A stretch of DNA of 47,302 bases from Ilumatobacter sp. (GTDB lineage: Bacteria; Actinomycetota; Acidimicrobiia; Acidimicrobiales; Ilumatobacteraceae), in NCBI GenBank assembly GCA_013002175.1, contig JABDKP010000182.1, positions 1 to 47,302 on the forward strand, read 5' to 3'. Under the pieces are notes generated by a model. It had not been told where the DNA came from and made no database searches. It was given only the letters and a program-made list of their open reading frames with translations. Shown piece by piece: positions 1 through 7,681 of the stretch. The stretch's first letter is position 1; each line of letters begins with the position of its first letter. The position numbers and the translations under genes were made by a program.

Positions 1-51
1 GCCGAGGGGAAGGCGACGCCGCTCCGCCAGGGTGGAATGGTGGTGCCGCTG

Positions 52-546
52 TCAGCTGTCGGCGTCGTCGCCGGTGACCCGCTCGACGGCGCGCTCCTCG
101 ATACGGTCGAGGCGTTCCTGGGCTTCCTCGGCGGTGAGGTCGCCGGCGGCGACCTTGGCCTCGATCCGTTCGGCCTTGCCGTCGACGATCGCCTGGACGA
201 CGTCATCGACAGCGACGCCCTGCGCCGCAGCGATGTCGGCCAGCGACGACCCGGACTCACGGGCCTCGCTCAACTCGTCGGTCGTCAGACCGAGCACCTC
301 GGCCACCGCTTCGTTGTTGCAGCCGCGCCCGCCGCGCCGATCGCCGTCGTCCACGTCGCCGTCGGCCGCTTCGGTGCCGTCGTCGATCGTCTGGAGCCCC
401 GCGGGCTCTGCCACATCTGCGGTCGGCACCGTCGTGGTGGGGTCGGCGGCGTCGTCGCTGGCCTGCGCCACGATGCTGCCGGCGCCGACGACGCCACTGG
501 CGAGGATCGTCGCTGAGAGCACCGCTCTGGTGAGTTTCTTGTTCAT
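52..546 (-). CDS. Secreted small helical protein (DUF2680-like)
   Basis: The ORF track starts at 696, but the ATG at 546 is better: it is preceded by an AAAGGA ribosome site and opens directly with a signal peptide (MNKKLTRAV, then a hydrophobic run ending AQAS). The mature protein of about 135 residues has an acidic, Asp-rich linker. It is followed by a helical segment with the pattern LGLTTDEL, SLADIAAAQGV, VAAGDLTAEEAQERLD. I know this pattern from secreted DUF2680-like proteins of Gram-positive bacteria. Function is unknown; it probably acts outside the membrane. An inverted, purine-rich repeat lies in its promoter region (633-674). Confidence 0.75.
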   Translation of the reverse strand: MNKKLTRAVLSATILASGVVGAGSIVAQASDDAADPTTTVPTADVAEPAGLQTIDDGTEAADGDVDDGDRRGGRGCNNEAVAEVLGLTTDELSEARESGSSLADIAAAQGVAVDDVVQAIVDGKAERIEAKVAAGDLTAEEAQERLDRIEERAVERVTGDDADS

Positions 547-632
547 GGTGATCGTGTCCTTTCGGTGGGTTGCGCCGGGTTCGCCGGCGGTGTCGTTGTC
601 GACATCCACGACGTTCGTCGCCGTGGGTAAAG

Positions 633-674
633 CGATCGATCGAAGAATCGAAGAAGGATCGAAGGATCGATCGG
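633..674. repeat. Short repeats upstream of the secreted protein gene
   Basis: CGATCGATCG occurs at the left edge and ATCGATCG at the right edge. Between them lie degenerate direct copies of ATCGAAGAA/ATCGAAGG. The block sits about 90-130 bp upstream of the 546 start, where a promoter or operator would be expected. A regulatory role is inference. Confidence 0.35.
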
Positions 675-692
675 GCGTGCCTTCGAGACGTG

Positions 693-1472
693 TCAAATGC
701 GACGACGCGTCGATCGCTGCGCCGTCGTCTCGACTGCGAGGTGGTGATGCAGGTCGGACGTCGAGATGCCCGTTCGTGTCGTGAACGCTCGTCCGAACCG
801 GCTGGAGCCGACGGCATCGATCAGATCAGTTGGCTGGATCGCGGTGGCGATCGTCGTCACCGCTGCGAGGAGCGACACGAATGAGAGCATCAGCGCCGGG
901 TCGTCGATCACGTGATGCGGGTCGAGGGTTCGCGCAAACGGCGCCAACGCCACGGCGGGGACGAGCCAGAGCGCAGCGCGCCGGGTCGCGATGTGCGTCG
1001 CGATCGGGCGGCTGAGTGCGAAGAGCAGCGTCACTTGCATCACCAGGTAGAACGCAGATGGGTTCACCCGACCGGCCAGCGTGAACGACAGGTTCAACAC
1101 GATTCCGGCCCACAGCGCGGGCCGCACGTGACGATTCGTGGCCAGGCAGACCGCAATCGACAGCTGGGTCCACACCACCAGCCACGCCACGACCGGTGCG
1201 AGCGGCCCGACCACGTGATCGGCGAACGGCACGAAGAACGGCAGCATCGTGTCGCGCTGTTCGTCGAGGAATCCGATCAGGTTGTCGCCGGTCCACCACG
1301 TCGGATCGATCACCTTCTCGACGCCGGCGCGGAACCAGCCGGCGATCAAGAACAGGTACATCGGAGCGAGCACCGCCAGCTCGCGGCCGCCAACGTGGCG
1401 CGTACGAGGTGAGCCGTGCGTGATCGTGTCGGTCGGGGTCGAAGCGAGCGCGCGAGCGAGGGAGGTCTGCAT
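693..1472 (-). CDS. Multi-pass membrane protein (HTTM/DoxX-like)
   Basis: A 259-residue protein with an ATG start and about six hydrophobic segments. It includes the motifs LFLIAGWFRAGVEKVIDPTWWTG near residue 40 and VVAWLVVWTQLSIAVCLA near 110. The Trp-rich first helix with a charged loop resembles the DoxX/HTTM-like families, but I cannot assign a substrate. It lies upstream of the secreted protein on the same strand with about 146 bp between them, so they may be transcribed separately. Its last roughly 40 residues are polar and basic. Confidence 0.7.
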   Translation of the reverse strand: MQTSLARALASTPTDTITHGSPRTRHVGGRELAVLAPMYLFLIAGWFRAGVEKVIDPTWWTGDNLIGFLDEQRDTMLPFFVPFADHVVGPLAPVVAWLVVWTQLSIAVCLATNRHVRPALWAGIVLNLSFTLAGRVNPSAFYLVMQVTLLFALSRPIATHIATRRAALWLVPAVALAPFARTLDPHHVIDDPALMLSFVSLLAAVTTIATAIQPTDLIDAVGSSRFGRAFTTRTGISTSDLHHHLAVETTAQRSTRRRI

Positions 1473-1643
1473 GGTCGGCCACGGTCGACGTGGCGCTCAA
1501 GAAGTCGCCTCGGGAAATCGAAGACGTTGCGAAGGACGTGCTGACCTACAGGCACGGGGCGGGCTCCCCGAAATCGGTCCGCAACCCGGACGCCCGTTTC
1601 CCATCGGGGGGCGACTTCAGACGGAGCGCTGATCTGCCGATAC
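1473..1643. other. Intergenic region upstream of GGDEF gene
   Basis: This 171-bp divergent spacer must carry promoters for the membrane protein (minus) and the GGDEF gene (plus). A small stem CGGGG...CCCCG lies near 1555-1571. I see no convincing c-di-GMP riboswitch and no small ORF with a ribosome site. Confidence 0.4.
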
Positions 1644-2711
1644 GTGGATGTGTCGACCGATCCGGACGGAAGCTCCTTCGCGAACCTGCGTCGGCCGTTG
1701 CTGATCCAGCGCTTCGTGCTGACGGTCGTCGTCAGCTCGCTGGTCGTGCTGTTGCCGCTCGGACCCGAGCGCTTCACGCTCGCCGCAACGATCTTTGCGG
1801 TCCAGCTCGCGTCGACGTGGTTGATCGAGCGCAAGCGTCGAGAACTGATCGACCAACTCGGGGCCTACCTGCTGGTCGAGCATCTCCTCGTCCTCGTCGC
1901 CGGAATCATCTGCCCGCCGAGTTACGTCGCGGCGTGCATGCTGGGAATCGCGTCGATCGGCATCAACGCCCCGTACCTCACCGTGCAGTGGCTGCGGCGA
2001 ATCACCCCCGTGACCGTGCTCGCAACGATCATCGCCCCGCTCGTCCACGACATCGACGGCGCCGTTCCGATCATCTGCATCTCGACGCTGCTGTGTCTGC
2101 ACATGACATTCAACCGCAGCGGTGCAGTGCTCCTCGCCGCCAGTGCGACGCAACGGGCGCGACACGAGGCGGACCACGACGTGCTGACCGGGCTGGCGAA
2201 TCGGCGCGTACTCGTCAACCGGCTCGACGAGCTCGACGACGACACCGACATCGGTCTGCTGCTGATCGACCTCGACAACTTCAAGGAGATCAACGACAGC
2301 TTCGGCCATGAAGTGGGCGACACCGTGCTGCGCACCGTGGCCACCCGCCTGTCCGACCAATCCGACTCGGTTCTCGCGTTGCGGCTCGGCGGCGACGAAT
2401 TCGCAGTGCTGGTTCCTGGCCCGGCAGAGCAGACCGAAGCCACCGCCGATCGCGTACTCGCGACGTTCGACGTGCCGATCGCGGTCGCCAACGGCGACAT
2501 CGTCGTCGCGGCGTCGATCGGCATGTCCCACACGTCGTCGGCCGAACCGCACGAGCTGATGAGCTTTGCCGACGTGGCGATGTTCGAGGCCAAGCGAACC
2601 GGCGAGGGTCGCTCCTGGTACGTGCCGACGCGGAGCGCATCGAGACACCCGACGGCCGACCGTCGGCGGACTCGCCAGCAGCAGTCGACGAACGAGAACG
2701 TCACCTCGTGA
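1644..2711 (+). CDS. Membrane-anchored diguanylate cyclase (GGDEF)
   Basis: The protein has 355 residues and a GTG start. Residues about 20-165 form five or six hydrophobic segments, followed by the linker RARHEADHDVLTGLANR (171-187) typical of the start of a GGDEF domain. The active-site motif RLGGDEF at 247-253 is intact, so synthesis of c-di-GMP from two GTP at the inner membrane face is expected. No RxxD inhibitory site is visible upstream of GGDEF, suggesting no product inhibition through that site. There is no EAL domain. The following lipoprotein gene may be cotranscribed. Confidence 0.9.
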   Translation: MDVSTDPDGSSFANLRRPLLIQRFVLTVVVSSLVVLLPLGPERFTLAATIFAVQLASTWLIERKRRELIDQLGAYLLVEHLLVLVAGIICPPSYVAACMLGIASIGINAPYLTVQWLRRITPVTVLATIIAPLVHDIDGAVPIICISTLLCLHMTFNRSGAVLLAASATQRARHEADHDVLTGLANRRVLVNRLDELDDDTDIGLLLIDLDNFKEINDSFGHEVGDTVLRTVATRLSDQSDSVLALRLGGDEFAVLVPGPAEQTEATADRVLATFDVPIAVANGDIVVAASIGMSHTSSAEPHELMSFADVAMFEAKRTGEGRSWYVPTRSASRHPTADRRRTRQQQSTNENVTS

Positions 2712-2762
2712 TGACGCCGAAACAGGCCGCGATGCTCGGTGATTGCGTGGGAAAGTGGACCG

Positions 2763-3230
2763 ATGAGATCCGAAACTGACGCCCGAAGCACCGGCAGCCA
2801 TCGGTCGGCCATCTCTCGGCTGCTGCTGCTGCTGCTCGTCGTTCCGACGGCCCTGCTGTTCGGCTGCACGGGCGACGCCCCGAACCTGCAGGGTGTCGCC
2901 GATCAATTCTCGGCGCCGGACACGTGGCGTCCGATGGGTCAGAACGAGGTCTCCGAGACGTTGTGCGTCGGTCCGAGCTGCGACACGATCGTCGTGGCGT
3001 GGGCGGCGCGCGAGGCTCCGACCGGAGCAGAGATCGGCGCACTGATGCAGGCGGCCGGCTGGGCCGGCGCAGAGACGAACGACTGTCAGGTTCGAGCGGA
3101 CGTGACAGGACCGGTCCCATTCTGCCGCGGGACTGCCGAGGTCGCCGGCGCCGACGTCGAGCTCACCGCCTCGGGTCCGATCGTCGGTGTCGACGAGCCA
3201 TACCTCATCACCCTCCACGTCAGCAGCTGA
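2763..3230 (+). CDS. Predicted lipoprotein
   Basis: The ORF track begins at a GTG at 2739. I prefer the ATG at 2763, preceded by a purine-rich stretch, giving 155 residues. A basic N-terminus is followed by a Leu-rich helix and the lipobox LLFGC, so it should be lipidated and held on the outer face of the membrane. The mature part (about 120 residues) contains four further Cys (ETLCVGPSCD, NDCQ, FCRG), probably forming two disulfides. No family recognised. It lies 51 bp after the diguanylate cyclase gene. Confidence 0.7.
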   Translation: MRSETDARSTGSHRSAISRLLLLLLVVPTALLFGCTGDAPNLQGVADQFSAPDTWRPMGQNEVSETLCVGPSCDTIVVAWAAREAPTGAEIGALMQAAGWAGAETNDCQVRADVTGPVPFCRGTAEVAGADVELTASGPIVGVDEPYLITLHVSS

Positions 3231-3310
3231 CGATCGTCGCGTCGCCACGAGCGGCGCCGGCGTCGTCTGCTAACTTCGCCGCGAGTTGAGCGAGGTTTCA
3301 GGGGGAATAC

Positions 3311-5566
3311 ATGAAAACGACGGCGGCGATCGTGAGCTCACTGCTGATGCTTTCGGTTCTGGTGGTGGCCGGGCCGGCGACTGCATCTCACGATGACGCG
3401 GCGTGCACGGACGTCACATTGGTGTTTGCGCGGGGATCGGGTCAGACGCTCAATTTCCGTGAGGCGCCCCGCTTCTTCGAGAAAGTCACGAACCGACTCG
3501 ACGGCATCGGCGTGAACGCGTACGAGTTGGGGGCCGAGGCGCACGACGGTGCGCAGTACCCGGCCTACGGGATTGGCTTCGACAGCCTTCAGTCGTTCAA
3601 GAACCTCATCGAGGCCGACGCCAGCTGGACCGGCCCCGCCGGCGGGGAGTATCGCTCCAGCGTGACCTCCGGGGTGACCGAACTCACCGCATACCTCACT
3701 GCGAGGGCGGCGAGGTGCCCCGACGAGATCTTCGCGATCGGCGGATACTCGCAGGGCGCCCAGGTCGTGGGCGACGCGCTTCCGAATCTGTCGGCGTCGA
3801 CACGCGACCGGATCGCGTACGTTGCACTGTTCGGCGACCCGAAGCTCTATCTGCCGGAGGGCCGGGGGCCGTTCCCGCCGGCCTGCATCGGCAAGCAGTT
3901 CTCCGAATGGCGTCGGGGAAATGTCAGTTGCTTCACGGACAACGGGATACTCGAGGCTCGAAAGCCGTATCTCCCGTCCGATGTGGAGTCACGCTCCGGG
4001 TCCTGGTGTGACCGAAATGATCCGATCTGCAACAACAATCCGGCGGACTTCGTGGTGTCGGCACACAGCTTCTATGCGGACGATGGCGCGGAGATGGACG
4101 AGGCCGCGCGTGAAGTGGCGATCGCCATCGCCGATCGGCTGCCTCCTGAGCAGGCGGAGACAATCGACATATCGATCTTCGTGCTCGCAGCAGGCGCGAA
4201 CGGTATCGATGTCGCATTCGTCATCGATACGACCGGTTCGATGTCCGGACAGATCGGGGCGGCGACGTCCGTCGCCGATCTCGTCGGCACGAACATCATC
4301 AATCTGCGGGGGCGTGTCGCGCTCACCGAGTATCGCGATGCCTTCGACTCGTTCGTCGCCGAGGTGAGGACACCGCTGACGACCGATGTCGGGTTGTTCC
4401 GGTCGTCCCTTGACGACCTCTTCGCGAGCGGTGGGGGCGATTCGCCGGAAGCACTGCTGACCGCGCTGATGACCACCTTCGACGCACTGGACTGGACTCC
4501 CGGTGCGACAAAGGCGGCGGTCGTGCTGACCGACGCCGGGTATCACGACCCTGACGTCGCCAATGGGTGGACCGCCGCCGACGTGGTGCAGCGCAGCCTG
4601 GAGATCGACCCCGTCAACGTCTACCCGGTCGTGCCCGCCTACCTCGAGTCGACCTATCAACCGCTCGCCGACGCGACCGCCGGTCAGGTGATCATCGACT
4701 CCGGCGACACGGCTGCGGCGCTCGTCGAAGCCTTCGAGGCGGTCTCGACCCGTCCCGTGGTCGTGCTGCCGTTCGACCAATACTTCGCCGCACCGGGCGA
4801 CGAGGTGGTCTTCGAGGTCTTCGCCTACGACATCGACGCCGACATCGTCGGCTACGAATGGGATTTCGATGCCGACGGCGTCATCGACCTCGCGACCGAG
4901 GGGCCCACCGCCACCCACGTGTACGCCACGCCGTTCTCGGGGATCTTCGAAGTGCGTGCGACCTCGGCCGACGGTGGCATCGGGAGCGCGGCAGGCACCA
5001 TCGAGGTCAGCGAGTCCGGCCTCGCAGATCGACTGCCCGGACCGGCCACCGGACTCGCCGCGGAACTCGTCGACGAAGCGAACCGAAGCTTCCGGGTCAG
5101 CTGGGACGCCGTGACCGATCCGGATGTGGACGGGTGGGCGCTTCTGAACGGCGACGGCGACCTGCTCGCCCGGCTGGCTCCTGAGATCACCGAGATCGTC
5201 ATCCCCGGCGTGCCCGACGAGGGTGGGACGGTGTCCCTGGTCGCGTTCAACGAATTCGGTTCGAGCGATGTGCGCTCGGTCGAGTTGCCATCCGCGCTCG
5301 GCGATCCGTTGAGCGCGTTGCAGCGCTTGCGAGACGACGTCGCGGGCGCTGGCCTGGCCCGCGGGCTCGAACGCTCGCTGCTGGCGAAGGTCGAGGCCGC
5401 GATCCGTTCGGTCGAGCACGACCGCATGAACCCGGCGTGCGGACAAGTCGGTGCCCTCGCGAACCAACTCGGGTCGTCGGCCGCACGGGATGGCATCGAC
5501 AGCGCCACGCTCGCCGATTGGAGTGCGCGGGCAAACTCGATCCGCGAGCTGCTGGACTGTGGCTGA
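3311..5566 (+). CDS. Secreted cutinase-vWA-PKD multidomain protein
   Basis: A 751-residue exported protein with an AGGGGG ribosome site. Residues 1-26 are a signal peptide. Residues about 30-275 are a cutinase-type alpha/beta hydrolase: LVFARGSGQ, the nucleophile motif GYSQG (Ser147) and late Asp and His (WCDRNDPIC, SAHSFY), so esterase activity is expected. Residues about 298-475 are a von Willebrand A domain with FVIDTTGSMSG as metal-ion motif. Next come a PKD-like domain (about 485-565, YEWDFDADG), an FN3-like domain and a C-terminal helical segment resembling a FIMAH domain (ending LLDCG). The hydrolase is probably tethered or assembled extracellularly through the vWA part. Exact domain limits are estimates. 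Confidence 0.85.
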   Translation: MKTTAAIVSSLLMLSVLVVAGPATASHDDAACTDVTLVFARGSGQTLNFREAPRFFEKVTNRLDGIGVNAYELGAEAHDGAQYPAYGIGFDSLQSFKNLIEADASWTGPAGGEYRSSVTSGVTELTAYLTARAARCPDEIFAIGGYSQGAQVVGDALPNLSASTRDRIAYVALFGDPKLYLPEGRGPFPPACIGKQFSEWRRGNVSCFTDNGILEARKPYLPSDVESRSGSWCDRNDPICNNNPADFVVSAHSFYADDGAEMDEAAREVAIAIADRLPPEQAETIDISIFVLAAGANGIDVAFVIDTTGSMSGQIGAATSVADLVGTNIINLRGRVALTEYRDAFDSFVAEVRTPLTTDVGLFRSSLDDLFASGGGDSPEALLTALMTTFDALDWTPGATKAAVVLTDAGYHDPDVANGWTAADVVQRSLEIDPVNVYPVVPAYLESTYQPLADATAGQVIIDSGDTAAALVEAFEAVSTRPVVVLPFDQYFAAPGDEVVFEVFAYDIDADIVGYEWDFDADGVIDLATEGPTATHVYATPFSGIFEVRATSADGGIGSAAGTIEVSESGLADRLPGPATGLAAELVDEANRSFRVSWDAVTDPDVDGWALLNGDGDLLARLAPEITEIVIPGVPDEGGTVSLVAFNEFGSSDVRSVELPSALGDPLSALQRLRDDVAGAGLARGLERSLLAKVEAAIRSVEHDRMNPACGQVGALANQLGSSAARDGIDSATLADWSARANSIRELLDCG

Positions 5567-5712
5567 CTCGCGGTCGGTGCGTTGGTCTCGGTTCTGATCA
5601 CGCGCTGGCCTGCATCACGACGATCGCGAGCGCCGTGATCGGCAACTGGACCTCGACCTGACAGCCGGTCAGAAGGTTCGGACCTCTCGACGCCGCGTGC
5701 GAAGACCGGTGA
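5567..5712. other. Intergenic region with a short MFS-like sequence fragment
   Basis: This convergent spacer separates the cutinase gene and the 2TM protein gene. Between about 5620 and 5651, read on the minus strand, it encodes VQLPITALAIV. That peptide is identical to a segment of the MFS permease at 13831-15318, and the DNA differs at only two, synonymous, positions over about 32 bp. Sequence on either side does not match. It is recorded as a possible gene remnant; no other feature is seen. Confidence 0.4.
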
Positions 5713-5997
5713 TCAGCGGGTGGAGCGGCTGGGTGGTCCGTCGAGGCGGTGCATCTCTTCGGCGATCTCGGTCTCGGAGATCGGCTTCTGACCGAAGACG
5801 TTCCAGGCGTGCAGGACCACGCCGATGCCCCATCCCGCGATCGGCCAGATCGGCCAGAAGTAGCCGACACCGGATGCCGCCCAGATGACCACGAGCAGGG
5901 CGTTGACAGCGAAGTACAACAGAGCGTGGGTTCTGAAGTCGCGCTTGTCGGTGATGCGGGCGATGGCGGCACTTCTACGTGTGTCGTGCTGATCCAT
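5713..5997 (-). CDS. Small 2TM-domain membrane protein
   Basis: A 94-residue protein beginning MDQHDTRRSAAIARITDKRDFRTHALLYFAVN, with an ATG start and a strong GAGGAGG ribosome site. Two hydrophobic helices (about 25-45 and 48-66) separated by a short WPIWP turn match the 2TM domain family. In other bacteria this domain also occurs attached to histidine kinases or as a solo protein. The C-terminus is a short cytoplasmic helix. Function unknown. Confidence 0.8.
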   Translation of the reverse strand: MDQHDTRRSAAIARITDKRDFRTHALLYFAVNALLVVIWAASGVGYFWPIWPIAGWGIGVVLHAWNVFGQKPISETEIAEEMHRLDGPPSRSTR

Positions 5998-6099
5998 CCT
6001 GAAACCTCCTCAGGTGGGGTGCGTCAGCAACCATCGTCGTCCGGACGACCCGTGGTGGGGAGAGGACAACGTCACGATCCGATGATCACGCCAAGGTCT

Positions 6100-7083
6100 T
6101 CACGCCATGGCGGCGAGCACGCGGCGGTGACCGGTGAAGGGTTTGCGGCCGTGCATCGCCAGCACGTTGTCGATCACCATCACGTCACCCGGCTGCCACG
6201 GGAACACGGCCTCGCACGACCGCGCCACCGTGCGCACGTGCAGCAGGTCGGCGACGTCGATCGGCGAGCCGTCTTCGTAGGTCACGTGGTTGCCGAGCGT
6301 CTCGACGCCGGCAGTGTGGGGATCGATCCGGGGGTCGTCGACGCCACCGAACGCCACCTTCACGCTCGCGACCTCACGATGCCACTGGTCGGCCTGGTTG
6401 TGCCAGCACGTCTCGCCGGTGAGCGCGTGTTCGAGCACTGCGGGGTGAGTTGCGGCCGTGCGCAAGCCGAGGCCGGTCCACTCGAAGTCCATCCCGGCCT
6501 CCCGCAGATACGTCTCGACCGCCGCTCGGTCGCCCGTCTCGAACGTGTCCTGCCACGACTTGCCGACGCCGGGTCGGTCGTCGGCGTCCCACAGGTGCTG
6601 GAGGTAGGTGACGCCCCGCGTCTCGAACCGATCCCGAATCGCAGGATCGAGCCGCGCGTACACCTCGCGCCCGTCGGCGACCGGGGTCTCGCCGCCGGTC
6701 TCGGACGGGGTCAGGCAGCAGAAGAACAGCCGGTCGGGCGACCATCCGGCGTACGACAGCTCGTTGTGGAGGAACACCTCGAGGTGCGCCGGGTACTCGG
6801 TCGACGTGTACACCTGGTCGGCGAGGCCGGTCCTCGGTGAGTCGCCGCCGGTGTAGTTGCGGAGGTCGGGCCGGATCGCGGCGCAGACGGCCCGGAACTC
6901 GGTCGCGGACGTGATCTCGAAGCCCCGGATCAGCACCGCGCCGGCGCGCTGGACGCCCGCCTCGATCGCGTCGCGGTTCGCGTGTGCCCACGCCGCGCCC
7001 GCGGCCGCGCCGGCGTCGGCCGCGTCGCCGGTCTCGGCGAGCAACGGCAGCGACCGGCCGGAGTAGAGCGGATGTGCCTGCAC
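6100..7083 (-). CDS. Clavaminate synthase-like/TauD-family Fe(II)/2OG oxygenase
   Basis: A 327-residue protein with a GTG start behind AAGGAGG. The core matches the TauD/TfdA superfamily. The first half of the iron triad is H106-N-E108 (LHNELSY) rather than HxD, the variant known from clavaminate synthase and SyrP-like hydroxylases. The distal His is in MHGRKPF near 311, and the 2OG-binding Arg is in GHRRVLAAM. It probably hydroxylates an amino acid or peptide-like metabolite in the cytoplasm. It stands alone: no non-ribosomal synthetase or siderophore gene is nearby, so the substrate cannot be guessed. Confidence 0.85.
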   Translation of the reverse strand: MQAHPLYSGRSLPLLAETGDAADAGAAAGAAWAHANRDAIEAGVQRAGAVLIRGFEITSATEFRAVCAAIRPDLRNYTGGDSPRTGLADQVYTSTEYPAHLEVFLHNELSYAGWSPDRLFFCCLTPSETGGETPVADGREVYARLDPAIRDRFETRGVTYLQHLWDADDRPGVGKSWQDTFETGDRAAVETYLREAGMDFEWTGLGLRTAATHPAVLEHALTGETCWHNQADQWHREVASVKVAFGGVDDPRIDPHTAGVETLGNHVTYEDGSPIDVADLLHVRTVARSCEAVFPWQPGDVMVIDNVLAMHGRKPFTGHRRVLAAMA

Positions 7084-7195
7084 GGAATTCCTCCTTGCCC
7101 AGATGATCGCAGCTTCGGCACGCTCCGCCGACCGAACAACGTTGCGTCAACGCACTGCTCGGCGCGCTCGTCGTCGTGCCAGACGTGGCAACCTG

Positions 7196-7606
7196 ATGCA
7201 CGTGGGACAGACACGTGCAACCGTCATCGCCAGGTGGGTCGACACCCGCGCGCAGCTCGTGCGATTCGGCGAGTGGCGGCGTCGCCTGGTCCACGAGCTG
7301 GGCGAACTTCCCGACACGATGCAGCAGTTGCGCCGGGGTGCCGCGAACTTCGAACTCGTCGGCGAGCGGCTGGCGAAGAGTTCGGCGTCACTCGAGGAGA
7401 TCGCCGACCTGTACCAGACGACGATCGCGGAATCCGGCCGCCGGTCTGCGCAGGCGGTCGACGAGCTGCGAACTCAGATCGAAGGGCTCGCCAAGGCTGC
7501 CGGATCGCCCGAACGGATCGCGGCGACGTTGGCCGATGTGCAGCGGGGGTTCGAGTCGATCGCGAGCCTCAACCCGTTCTGGCCCGGCTCCACCCGCAAG
7601 CCGTGA
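7196..7606 (+). CDS. Small helical protein, function unknown
   Basis: The track start at 7103 gives an Arg-rich leader that overlaps the promoter region of the divergent oxygenase. The internal ATG at 7196 (MHVGQTRATVIARWVD) gives a more natural 136-residue protein. It is predicted to be almost all alpha-helical, with heptad-like stretches (LPDTMQQLRRGAANFELVGERLAKSSASLEEIADLY) suggesting a coiled coil. No membrane segment and no recognised family. The ribosome site is weak, so the start is uncertain. Confidence 0.55.
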   Translation: MHVGQTRATVIARWVDTRAQLVRFGEWRRRLVHELGELPDTMQQLRRGAANFELVGERLAKSSASLEEIADLYQTTIAESGRRSAQAVDELRTQIEGLAKAAGSPERIAATLADVQRGFESIASLNPFWPGSTRKP

Positions 7607-7635
7607 TCGGCTCCCGAGCCCGGCCGGCGGCCACA

Positions 7636-7674
7636 GCGCGAGTCGGTGTGGACAGTCCGGCCGTCAGCTCGCGC
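7636..7674. terminator. Candidate bidirectional terminator
   Basis: Perfect 7-bp arms GCGCGAG and CTCGCGC, separated by 25 bases, lie between the convergent ends of the helical protein gene and the glutamine synthetase gene. There is no T-tract, as is common in high-GC actinobacteria. Confidence 0.35.
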
Positions 7675-7681
7675 CGTGACG

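Noticed and set aside
1473-1643. c-di-GMP riboswitch in front of the GGDEF gene
   Set aside because: Only a short GC stem is present; the conserved GEMM elements could not be found.
1617-3248. Long minus-strand ORF (543 aa) opposite the GGDEF and lipoprotein genes
   Set aside because: High-GC shadow frame: Arg-rich, no signal, domain or ribosome site, fully antisense to two convincing genes.
3989-5467. 492-aa minus-strand ORF antisense to the cutinase fusion
   Set aside because: Composition is typical of antisense frames and no family features are present; the plus-strand gene has clear domains.
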